Assembly (NCBI GenBank): GCA_026169575.1
Contig: JAPFCT010000173.1
Coordinates: forward strand, 1-6,511
From: Faecalimonas sp.
GTDB lineage: Bacteria > Bacillota_A > Clostridia > Lachnospirales > Lachnospiraceae
Length of the DNA: 6,511 nt
Direction of reading: 5' to 3'
This document shows positions 1 to 5,388 of this stretch, piece by piece; the first letter of the stretch is position 1, and the number at the start of each line of letters is the position of its first letter. Position numbers and translations under genes: made by a program. The notes beneath the pieces were generated by a model. That model had not been told where the DNA came from and made no database searches. It worked only from the letters and a program-made list of their open reading frames with translations.

Positions 1-1242
1 TATCAGAATGGAACACTTTCCATCAGCCGTTATTATGAACCGGATTTCCATGGAAAGACGGACAAGCCGTTTGAGGAGATCGTTGATGATGTGGAACGTG
101 TGATGAGGGAATCTGTCAAAATGCATAAGATCAGTGATGTGGAAGTAGGATCTTATCTTTCAAGCGGAGTGGATTCCAGCTATATGGCATATTTAGGAGA
201 GGTAGACCGGACATTTACAGTTGGATTCGGGCAGGAGAAATACAGCGAGATCAAAGATGCGAAAGAATTCGCCGAGAGTATTGGCGTGAAAAATGACAGT
301 AAGATCATCGAGCCGGAGGAATACTGGGACAGCCTTTCCGATATCCAGTATTACATGGATGAGCCGGTCGCAGATCCTGCTGCGATCGCATTGTATTTTC
401 TGAGTAAAGAGGCGGCAAAGAAGGTGAAGGTCGTGCTGTCCGGGGAAGGATCGGATGAGTTGTTTGGCGGATACCAGATTTACTGTGAGCCGATCGAGTA
501 TACCGGATTCAATAAGATCCCGCAGCCGATCCGCAGGGCGCTCGGACTGTTTGCAGAGAACTGTCTTCCGCGCGGCATGAAAGGGAGAAGCTTTTTGATC
601 CGCCATTCGAAGACACTGGAAGAAAGATATATTGGAAATGCATATATTTTCACAGAGAAAGAAGCGGGAAGACTGTTGAAAAACAGCAGAAGACCGGATA
701 CAATGAAAGTGACAGCGCCGATCTATGAGCGGGTAAAGGACAAAGATCCGGTGACGAAAATGCAGTATCTCGATATGCATCTGTGGCTTGTACATGACAT
801 CCTGATGAAGGGCGACAAGATGGGAATGGCGAATTCGCTGGAAGTAAGAGTCCCATTTCTCGACAAAGAAGTGATGAAGGTTGCACAGAGCCTTCCGCAG
901 AAGTATAAGATCGATGCACCTCGCACAAAGATCGCACTCCGGGCGGCGGCAGACCGGGAGATCCGAAGCTATACAGCGGAGAAGAAGAAATTAGGATTTC
1001 CAATTCCGATCCGTGTCTGGCTGAAGGAAGAGAGATATTATAACCGTGTCCTGGAGATGTTTGAGACAAAAGAAGCCGAACAGTTCTTTGATACAGGGTA
1101 TCTGAAGAAGCTTCTGGAAGAGCACCGTGCAGGTAAGTTTGACAACAGCAGAAAAATATGGACAGTCTATATTTTCCTGCTCTGGTATGACCGCTTCTTT
1201 GCAAATGGAAAGCCGGTTCATCCGGCAGCAGGTAACAGATAG
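1..1242 (+). CDS. asnB: Asparagine synthetase (glutamine-hydrolysing), C-terminal part, 5' end outside window
   Basis: This enzyme makes asparagine from aspartate, ATP and glutamine-derived ammonia in the cytosol. The frame is open from base 1, giving 413 visible residues. Family members are usually about 600 residues, so roughly 200 N-terminal residues, including the catalytic Cys of the glutaminase domain, lie upstream. The visible part is the synthetase (ATP pyrophosphatase) domain. It has the PP-loop SSGVDSS at bases 160-180, LSGEGSDELFGGY at 436-474, and the conserved stretch beginning DILMKGDKMGMANSLEVR and ending PFLD at about 796-864. An internal ATG at 91 leaves the PP-loop intact but is not a credible start, because coding sequence continues upstream of it. 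The next gene starts 23 bases after the stop with no terminator between, so the two may share a transcript. The call is firm for the family. Which asparagine synthetase subgroup it belongs to cannot be told without the N terminus. Confidence 0.95.
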   Translation, partial: YQNGTLSISRYYEPDFHGKTDKPFEEIVDDVERVMRESVKMHKISDVEVGSYLSSGVDSSYMAYLGEVDRTFTVGFGQEKYSEIKDAKEFAESIGVKNDSKIIEPEEYWDSLSDIQYYMDEPVADPAAIALYFLSKEAAKKVKVVLSGEGSDELFGGYQIYCEPIEYTGFNKIPQPIRRALGLFAENCLPRGMKGRSFLIRHSKTLEERYIGNAYIFTEKEAGRLLKNSRRPDTMKVTAPIYERVKDKDPVTKMQYLDMHLWLVHDILMKGDKMGMANSLEVRVPFLDKEVMKVAQSLPQKYKIDAPRTKIALRAAADREIRSYTAEKKKLGFPIPIRVWLKEERYYNRVLEMFETKEAEQFFDTGYLKKLLEEHRAGKFDNSRKIWTVYIFLLWYDRFFANGKPVHPAAGNR

Positions 1243-1254
1243 AAAGTACAGAAC

Positions 1255-1260
1255 AGGAGA
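1255..1260 (+). promoter_or_regulatory. Ribosome binding site of ftsW
   Basis: AGGAGA lies 5 bases before the ATG at 1266. A second ATG at 1262 is in another frame and too close to this site, so 1266 is the start. Confidence 0.75.
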
Positions 1261-1265
1261 AATGG

Positions 1266-2441
1266 ATGGCAACACGTAGGAATATCCCCCGGGGAGGGGC
1301 AAGAAAGAAAATTGAATATTTCGATTATAACCTGCTTGCAGTTTTGATCTTTATCATCTGTTTTGGGTTGATCATGCTGTACAGCGCCAGTGCGTATAAT
1401 TCACAGGCAGCAAATAACGGTGACGGGATGTTTCTGTTTCGAAAGCAGGCGCTGATCACGGTGGCAAGTTTTGTGGTGATGCTCATTATTTCAAAGATTG
1501 ATTACCATCTCTATGCACCGTTTGCAAAGACAATTTACTATATTTCGATCTTTCTGATGGTGCTTGTGCGCTGGTCTCCGCTTGGGATCGAGTCAAATGG
1601 ATCAAGGAGATGGCTTGGGATTAAGGATACGCCGCTTCAGATGCAGCCGTCCGAGGTGGCGAAGATTGCGGTGATCCTTTTTATTCCGTACATCATCTGT
1701 CAGCTTGGAAAGTATATTAAGACAAGCGCCGGTGTGACAAGAGTACTTGTCTATGGCGGATTTTCCGCGTTCAGTGTGTTTTATTTTACAGATAACTTAA
1801 GTACGGCGATCATCGTGGCCGGGATCGTCTGCGGTATGATCTTTGTGGCGCACCCGAAGACGAAGCCCTTTATTAAGATCGCAGTCGGAGGGATCATCGC
1901 AGTCGGACTTCTGCTGGTCGTGATCCTGGTACAGCTTTCTTCCAGTGACAACTTCCGTATCCAGCGTGTCGTTACATGGCTTCAGCCGGATAAGCATATG
2001 GCAGAAGGCGGATACCAGGTAATGCAGGGACTTTACGCGATCGGTTCCGGTGGGTTCTGGGGAAAAGGACTTGGAAACAGTGTCCAGAAACTTTCGGCGA
2101 TCCCTGAAGTACAAAACGATATGATCCTCGCGGCGATCTGTGAGGAACTTGGAATTTTTGGTGCGATCGTCATTTTGATCCTTTTTGGAATGCTGTTATA
2201 CCGGCTGATGTTCATTGCGCAGAATGCTCCGGATCTGTATGGATCGCTGATCGTGACCGGAATTTTCACCCACATTGCACTTCAGGTTATTTTAAATATC
2301 GCGGTTGTGACAAACCTGATTCCGACAACTGGTATCACACTTCCGTTTTTCAGCTACGGAGGTACGTCAATCTTGTTTTTGATGTCGGAGATGGGGCTGG
2401 CGCTGGGAGTTTCGCGCGCGATAAAGTTTGAGGAAACTTAA
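1266..2441 (+). CDS. ftsW: SEDS-family peptidoglycan glycosyltransferase, FtsW type
   Basis: A polytopic membrane protein of 391 residues, normal length for FtsW/RodA/SpoVE. The family polymerises lipid II into glycan strands at the membrane together with a class B penicillin-binding protein. Seen here: a basic N terminus followed by a first membrane segment at about residues 22-43, then NGSRRWLGI at 111-119, QPSEVAKIA at 127-135, TDNLSTAIIV at 175-184, AIGSGGFWGKGLG at 258-270, and the terminal LIPTTGITLPFFSYGGTS at 351-368. The likely catalytic Asp is D285 (bases 2118-2120), in PEVQNDMILAAICEELG, by alignment with the HTDFIF motif of better-known members. The GxGLGNSVQKL pattern favours FtsW/SpoVE over RodA. 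SpoVE cannot be excluded, since sequence alone separates it poorly from FtsW. The gene sits directly behind asnB rather than in the dcw cluster that starts 1.5 kb downstream. Confidence 0.88.
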   Translation: MATRRNIPRGGARKKIEYFDYNLLAVLIFIICFGLIMLYSASAYNSQAANNGDGMFLFRKQALITVASFVVMLIISKIDYHLYAPFAKTIYYISIFLMVLVRWSPLGIESNGSRRWLGIKDTPLQMQPSEVAKIAVILFIPYIICQLGKYIKTSAGVTRVLVYGGFSAFSVFYFTDNLSTAIIVAGIVCGMIFVAHPKTKPFIKIAVGGIIAVGLLLVVILVQLSSSDNFRIQRVVTWLQPDKHMAEGGYQVMQGLYAIGSGGFWGKGLGNSVQKLSAIPEVQNDMILAAICEELGIFGAIVILILFGMLLYRLMFIAQNAPDLYGSLIVTGIFTHIALQVILNIAVVTNLIPTTGITLPFFSYGGTSILFLMSEMGLALGVSRAIKFEET

Positions 2442-2449
2442 GAAAAATC

Positions 2450-2481
2450 TTTTCATATATCAGACAGTGTGGTATTATAAT
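2450..2481 (+). promoter_or_regulatory. Probable sigma-A promoter of degV
   Basis: TTTTCA at 2450-2455 (4 of 6 to consensus), a 17-base spacer, and TATTAT at 2473-2478 form a plausible promoter. An overlapping perfect TATAAT lies at 2476-2481 but would have a 20-base spacer to the same -35. Transcription would start near 2485-2490. The -35 is weak, which fits a promoter that needs or tolerates regulation. Confidence 0.55.
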
Positions 2482-2500
2482 GTAGTATTAAAAACTACAT
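2480..2500 (+). promoter_or_regulatory. Operator-like inverted repeat at the degV transcription start
   Basis: ATGTAGT (2480-2486) and ACTACAT (2494-2500) are perfect 7-base inverted arms around a 7-base A/T-rich centre. The repeat overlaps the -10 box and the predicted start point, where a repressor would block transcription. The arms face the opposite way from the TACAnnTGTA site of BlaI/CopY repressors, so that family is not a match. I cannot name the regulator. As RNA it would form only a weak hairpin, and there is no U-run, so it is not a terminator. Confidence 0.45.
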
Positions 2501-2549
2501 GAAACGATGATCGAGTATCACAAGAACTGGTATCTGGGAGGGATCAAGA

Positions 2550-3389
2550 ATGAATTATAAAATTGTTGTGGACAGTTGTGGAGAATTGACAGAAGAGATG
2601 AAAAAGAGCGGATATTTCGAGTCCGTTCCAATGAGTATAGAATTAGAGGGCAATACGATCATAGATGATGAGAACTTTGACCAGAAGGAATTTCTCGCGA
2701 AGATCGCGGCAAGTTCGGAATGTCCGAAGTCATCCTGCCCTTCTCCGGAGAGATATATGCAAAGTTATCTCTGTGAGGCGGAGCGGGTGTATGTTGTTAC
2801 ACTGTCAGAAGAACTTAGTGGTTCTTACAACAGTGCAGTCCTCGGGAAGAATCTGTACGAGGAGGAGCATGGGGAGAAAGAAATCCATATTTTTAACTCA
2901 AAGTCAGCATCTGTAGGCGAGTCTTTGATCGCTCTGAAGATTCAGGAATGTGAAGATACCGGAATGGCATTTGAGGAAGTAGTCCGCACAGTGGAAGCGT
3001 ATATAGAAAGCCAGAACACTTATTTTGTCCTGGAGACACTGGAGACGCTGAAGAAAAACGGAAGATTAAAAGGAGTAAAAGCGCTTGTGGCAAGTGCTTT
3101 GAACATCAAGCCGGTGATGGGATCCACTCCGGAAGGGACGATCTGCCAGATTGGTCAGGCGAGGGGCATAAAGAAAGCGCTCGCAAAGATGACAGAGACA
3201 GTTGTGGAGCATCTGAAAAACGGAGAAGAAAAAGTGCTCGGGATCGCCCACTGCAACTGCAGGGAGAGAGCAGAGGCGGTCGCAGGGATGATCAGAGAAC
3301 ATACAAAAGTAAAAGATGTAGTTATTTTGGATACAGCGGGAATCAGCAGTATGTACGCAAATGATGGCGGGATCATCGTTGTAATATAA
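2550..3389 (+). CDS. DegV family protein (fatty-acid-binding, FakB-like)
   Basis: A cytosolic protein of 279 residues, the usual DegV length. The family binds a single fatty acid. In several Firmicutes, members (FakB) present it to the kinase FakA for entry into phospholipid. Seen here: the N-terminal KIVVDSCGELTEEM (4-17), SSCPSPERY (61-69) in place of the usual TSxPS fatty-acid carboxylate site, SEELSGSYNSA (86-96), the family hallmark LETLETLKKNGRLKG (161-175) and ALNIKPVM (183-190), and the C-terminal GISSMYANDGG (264-274). That C-terminal segment differs from the HxGPG pattern common in the family. A strong GGGAGGG at 2536-2542 lies 7 bases before the ATG. The gene has its own probable promoter and is followed closely by a small membrane protein gene. 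No FakA gene is in view, so a FakB role is inferred from the family only. Confidence 0.9.
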   Translation: MNYKIVVDSCGELTEEMKKSGYFESVPMSIELEGNTIIDDENFDQKEFLAKIAASSECPKSSCPSPERYMQSYLCEAERVYVVTLSEELSGSYNSAVLGKNLYEEEHGEKEIHIFNSKSASVGESLIALKIQECEDTGMAFEEVVRTVEAYIESQNTYFVLETLETLKKNGRLKGVKALVASALNIKPVMGSTPEGTICQIGQARGIKKALAKMTETVVEHLKNGEEKVLGIAHCNCRERAEAVAGMIREHTKVKDVVILDTAGISSMYANDGGIIVVI

Positions 3390-3401
3390 GAAAAAGATTG
3401 C

Positions 3402-3408
3402 AAAGGAG
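3402..3408 (+). promoter_or_regulatory. Ribosome binding site that sets the start of the small membrane protein
   Basis: AAAGGAG at 3402-3408 is 8 bases before ATG 3417. The in-frame GTG at 3408 shares its first base with this site and so cannot be the start. Confidence 0.75.
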
Positions 3409-3416
3409 TGACTGGG

Positions 3417-3647
3417 ATGAGTCAGGAAAAGGTAAACAGATACAAAGAAGAAAAGGCGAACAGAAAGAAAATGCTGCACCGCCAGAAGGTTATGAACACA
3501 GTCAGAAAGACAGTCGTATCTGTCGTGTGTGTGGCAGTGCTTGGATGGATCGGTTATTCTGCATATAACACTTACACGGACAGCCAGCCAAGACAGTCCT
3601 ATGAAGTTGATTATAGCGCAGTAACAGAATATCTGCAGGGAGCGTAA
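3417..3647 (+). CDS. Small single-pass membrane protein, function unknown
   Basis: A 76-residue protein whose family I do not recognise with certainty. Residues 1-31 are very basic and hydrophilic (KVNRYKEEKANRKKMLHRQK) and look like a short amphipathic or coiled segment. Residues 32-50 (TVVSVVCVAVLGWIGYSAY) form one membrane span with no cleavage site after it. The positive-inside rule places the N terminus in the cytosol and a 25-residue tail, ending DYSAVTEYLQGA, outside. The start is ATG 3417 because the in-frame GTG at 3408 overlaps the Shine-Dalgarno sequence. The gene begins 27 bases after the degV stop with no terminator between and is followed by a strong hairpin, so it is probably the last gene of a degV transcript. 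A link to DegV or lipid metabolism is only suggested by this position. Confidence 0.75.
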   Translation: MSQEKVNRYKEEKANRKKMLHRQKVMNTVRKTVVSVVCVAVLGWIGYSAYNTYTDSQPRQSYEVDYSAVTEYLQGA

Positions 3648-3651
3648 GAAC

Positions 3652-3691
3652 AGGGAGCCAGGTAAGGACAGAGTGCCTTTTCTGGCTCTCT
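3652..3691 (+). terminator. Probable intrinsic terminator of the degV transcript
   Basis: The outer stem pairs 3652-3662 with 3681-3691 (core GAGCCAG/CTGGCTC plus G-U and A-U pairs). After a one-base mismatch on each side, an inner stem AAGG/CCTT (3664-3667 with 3676-3679) closes an 8-base loop. The hairpin starts 5 bases after the stop codon. The tail is pyrimidine-rich (CTTCCTATG) rather than a clean U-run, so termination may be partial. Confidence 0.6.
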
Positions 3692-3699
3692 CTTCCTAT

Positions 3700-3723
3700 G
3701 ACGGCTTTGTCAGGAAAGCTGTC
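3700..3723 (+). repeat. Second hairpin in the degV-mraZ intergenic region
   Basis: GACGGCTTT (3700-3708) pairs with AAAGCTGTC (3715-3723), 9 pairs including one G-U, around a 6-base loop. A T6 run (3733-3738) follows only after 9 bases. It may be a backup terminator or an mRNA 3'-end structure, but the U-run is too far away for a standard one. Confidence 0.5.
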
Positions 3724-3730
3724 TCAAAAT

Positions 3731-3751
3731 CCTTTTTTACGGCAAAAAAGG
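3731..3751 (+). repeat. Perfect CCTTTTTT/AAAAAAGG inverted repeat
   Basis: CCTTTTTT (3731-3738) and AAAAAAGG (3744-3751) are perfect 8-base inverted arms around ACGGC. The stem is A/T-rich and no U-run follows. It lies between the preceding hairpin and the mraZ promoter. No function can be assigned. Confidence 0.5.
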
Positions 3752-3769
3752 GCAGAGAGTGAAATGAAA

Positions 3770-3800
3770 CAGTTTTTTTGAAATGAAAACCAGAAAACTG
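3770..3800 (+). repeat. A/T-tract region upstream of the mraZ promoter
   Basis: The stretch holds inverted arms CAGTTTT (3770-3776) and AAAACTG (3794-3800). A 9-base direct repeat GAAATGAAA (3761-3769 and 3780-3788) overlaps it. T7 at 3773-3779 and A7 at 3801-3807 give phased A/T tracts just before the -35, the kind of sequence that can act as an UP element for RNA polymerase. The UP-element role is inference. Confidence 0.35.
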
Positions 3801-3810
3801 AAAAAAAGGC

Positions 3811-3839
3811 TTGAAATCAAGTAAAAAGTGGGGTACAAT
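3811..3839 (+). promoter_or_regulatory. Sigma-A promoter of the mraZ-rsmH-ftsL-PBP operon
   Basis: TTGAAA at 3811-3816 and TACAAT at 3834-3839 each match consensus at 5 of 6 positions with the ideal 17-base spacer. Transcription should start near 3846, leaving a leader of about 75 bases before mraZ. It is the best promoter in the window. Confidence 0.8.
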
Positions 3840-3892
3840 GAATCTAAGTGGTAGAAAGTGGTGAAAAGTGGTACGAAATGGTAGTGAAGTGG
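3826..3892 (+). promoter_or_regulatory. Phased AAGTGG box array, probable MraZ operator
   Basis: AAGTGG occurs at 3826-3831, 3846-3851, 3856-3861, 3866-3871 and 3887-3892, with a variant AAATGG at 3876-3881. The steps are 20, 10, 10, 10 and 11 bases, about one helical turn each. The first box lies between the -35 and -10, and the others begin at the predicted transcription start. MraZ is known to bind short direct GTGG/TGGG-type repeats upstream of its own gene and repress the dcw operon. The array sits just before mraZ, so autorepression is the likely role. Confidence 0.75.
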
Positions 3893-3906
3893 CAGACCGT
3901 TTCGGG

Positions 3907-3915
3907 AGAAGGTGA
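3907..3915 (+). promoter_or_regulatory. Extended ribosome binding site that sets the mraZ start
   Basis: AGAAGGTGA differs at one base from AGGAGGTGA, the complement of the 16S rRNA 3' end, and ends 5 bases before ATG 3921. The in-frame GTG at 3912 lies inside it and is therefore not the start. Confidence 0.7.
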
Positions 3916-3920
3916 CCTTC

Positions 3921-4358
3921 ATGTTGACTGGAGAATATAATCATAGTATTGATTCAAAAGGCAGATTAATTATCCCTGCCAGGTTTCGGGAGATACTTGG
4001 TGAAAGTTTTGTAATTACAAAAGGGTTAGATAACTGCTTATTTGTGTATCCGGACAATGAATGGAAGCTTTTTGAAGACAAACTCAGAACCTTACCGCTT
4101 ACAAACAAGAACGCGAGAACTTTTACGCGCTTTTTCCTTGGGAGCGCAGTGGAAGGCGTACTTGACAAACAAGGAAGAGTTTTAATCTCTTCAGCCCTGA
4201 GAGATTTTGCCGGTCTTGAAAAGGAAGTCGTTCTGGTAGGGGTGCTGGATCGGGTTGAGATTTGGGACAAGGCAAAATGGGATGAAAGTAATGCTGAAGT
4301 AGAAGCAAATATGGATGATATTGCCGGTCACATGGAAGAATTAGGGCTTGGCATCTAA
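3921..4358 (+). CDS. mraZ: Transcriptional regulator MraZ
   Basis: A protein of 145 residues, typical for MraZ (about 140-150). It contains two SpoVT/AbrB-like swapped-hairpin domains, each with the family's DxxxR signature: DSKGR at residues 11-15 and DKQGR at 82-86. The N terminus MLTGEYNHSIDSKGRLIIPA is close to the family pattern. MraZ forms a ring-shaped oligomer that binds tandem short repeats in its own promoter and controls the dcw operon. The phased AAGTGG boxes directly upstream supply the expected sites. ATG 3921 is preferred over GTG 3912, which falls in the ribosome binding site. The gene is first in the cluster and is followed after 58 bases by rsmH. Confidence 0.95.
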   Translation: MLTGEYNHSIDSKGRLIIPARFREILGESFVITKGLDNCLFVYPDNEWKLFEDKLRTLPLTNKNARTFTRFFLGSAVEGVLDKQGRVLISSALRDFAGLEKEVVLVGVLDRVEIWDKAKWDESNAEVEANMDDIAGHMEELGLGI

Positions 4359-4362
4359 TTCA

Positions 4363-4401
4363 TAACAATAGAAAGAGAGCAAGCAATGCTTTCTATCGTT
4401 A
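4363..4401 (+). other. Imperfect hairpin between mraZ and rsmH
   Basis: Bases 4363-4375 can pair with 4389-4401 (core ATAGAAAG/CTTTCTAT), 12 of 13 pairs with one A-C mismatch, around a 13-base loop. The 3' arm ends 5 bases before the rsmH Shine-Dalgarno sequence at 4406. There is no U-run, so it is not a standard terminator. It could slow, attenuate or process the transcript, or affect rsmH translation. Confidence 0.5.
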
Positions 4402-4405
4402 GAAA

Positions 4406-4412
4406 TGGAGGA
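4406..4412 (+). promoter_or_regulatory. Ribosome binding site that sets the rsmH start
   Basis: TGGAGGA contains GGAGG at 4407-4411, 5 bases before ATG 4417. The in-frame ATG at 4405 overlaps this site and is rejected as the start. Confidence 0.75.
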
Positions 4413-4416
4413 CAAT

Positions 4417-5367
4417 ATGGAATTCAAGCATAAGTCAGTATTACTGGAAGAGACGGTAAATGGTCTGAACATCAAGCCAGACGGCATTTACGTAGATGGA
4501 ACGCTTGGTGGTGGCGGGCATGCCGAAGAGGTATGTAAGCGATTAAATGACAAGGGGAGTTTTATAGGAATAGATCAGGACGCGGCGGCGATTGAAGCGG
4601 CGAGTGTCCGGTTAGTCGGCTTCGGGGAGAGAGTCACGATAATCAGAAGCAATTATTGTGATATGAAGTCGAGGCTTCGGGAAAGAGGAATTGACAAAGT
4701 CGATGGGATAATCCTTGATTTGGGCGTATCATCTTATCAGTTAGATACGGCAGAAAGAGGATTTTCTTATCGTGTTGATGCCCCGTTAGATATGAGGATG
4801 GACAGGCGCCAGGAGAAGACGGCGCGTGATATCGTCAATACATACAGTGAGATGGAGCTGTTTCGGATCATCCGCGATTATGGGGAGGACAAGTTCGCGA
4901 AGAACATTGCAAAACATATCGTGATGGAGAGAGAAAAAGCGCCGGTCGAAACTACGGGGCAGTTATGCGAGATCATACGACATGCGATTCCGATGAAATT
5001 CCAAAAGAACACGGGACATCCGGCAAAGAGGACGTTTCAGGCGATCCGGATCGAACTGAACCGGGAACTGGAAGTACTCAGAGATACACTAGATGAGATG
5101 ATTGATTTACTGAATGATAATGGAAGGATCTGTATCATTACATTTCACTCATTGGAAGACCGGATCGTGAAGGGAATATTTAAGAAGAATGAGAATCCTT
5201 GTACTTGTCCAAGCCATTTTCCTGTATGCGTTTGTGGAAATGTATCGAAGGGGAAAGTGATCACGAAAAAACCGATCTTGCCTGGCGAACAGGAATTAGA
5301 AGAGAACAGCCGGTCGAAGAGCGCGAAGCTTAGAATTTTTGAGCGGCATGTGAATACGAAAGTATAA
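4417..5367 (+). CDS. rsmH: 16S rRNA (cytosine-1402-N4)-methyltransferase RsmH
   Basis: Formerly MraW. It uses S-adenosylmethionine to methylate N4 of C1402 in the ribosomal P site. The 316 residues match the family's usual 300-320. Seen here: [13 protein letters not shown] (5-17), the SAM-binding loop [15 protein letters not shown] (25-39), [12 protein letters not shown] (51-62), [15 protein letters not shown] (96-110) with [15 protein letters not shown] (115-129), [19 protein letters not shown] (200-218), and [12 protein letters not shown] (241-252). The C-terminal [10 protein letters not shown] (297-306) completes the set. A CTCP-x6-CVC group (C262, C264, C271, C273), common in Firmicutes members, may hold a metal or a disulphide. 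The start is ATG 4417, set by GGAGG 5 bases upstream. The gene is second in the dcw operon, 21 bases before the FtsL-like gene. Confidence 0.96.
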   Translation: MEFKHKSVLLEETVNGLNIKPDGIYVDGTLGGGGHAEEVCKRLNDKGSFIGIDQDAAAIEAASVRLVGFGERVTIIRSNYCDMKSRLRERGIDKVDGIILDLGVSSYQLDTAERGFSYRVDAPLDMRMDRRQEKTARDIVNTYSEMELFRIIRDYGEDKFAKNIAKHIVMEREKAPVETTGQLCEIIRHAIPMKFQKNTGHPAKRTFQAIRIELNRELEVLRDTLDEMIDLLNDNGRICIITFHSLEDRIVKGIFKKNENPCTCPSHFPVCVCGNVSKGKVITKKPILPGEQELEENSRSKSAKLRIFERHVNTKV

Positions 5368-5388
5368 AAAGAAAGAGGAGAGATTGTA

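Noticed and set aside
193..1302. Several open frames on the minus strand opposite asnB
   Set aside because: They overlap a clear conserved enzyme, have Cys/Arg/Ser-rich composition without domains, and no ribosome binding sites or motifs. They are antisense shadows.
1797..2275. Minus-strand open frames opposite ftsW
   Set aside because: Composition is the mirror of membrane-segment codons and no family features are seen. The + strand protein is conserved across its length.
2439..2455. Terminator after ftsW
   Set aside because: AAGA/TCTT gives only a 4-pair A/T stem without a stable core. No real terminator is seen between ftsW and degV, so read-through is possible.
2442..2549. Riboswitch in the degV leader
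   Set aside because: The leader is only about 60 bases after the predicted start and shows a single weak hairpin, too little for a recognised riboswitch class.
2665..2916. Second + strand frame inside degV
   Set aside because: It is fully contained in degV in another frame, Arg/Ser-rich, and has no independent start signals.
3846..3892. CRISPR-like or satellite repeat in front of mraZ
   Set aside because: The 10-base units with 4 variable bases are far too short for CRISPR. Position and sequence fit MraZ binding boxes.
3696..3944. Phe/Leu-rich minus-strand frames across the mraZ upstream region
   Set aside because: They are the reverse complement of A-rich DNA and of the AAGTGG box array and cross the mraZ start. 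Low complexity and no ribosome binding site support.
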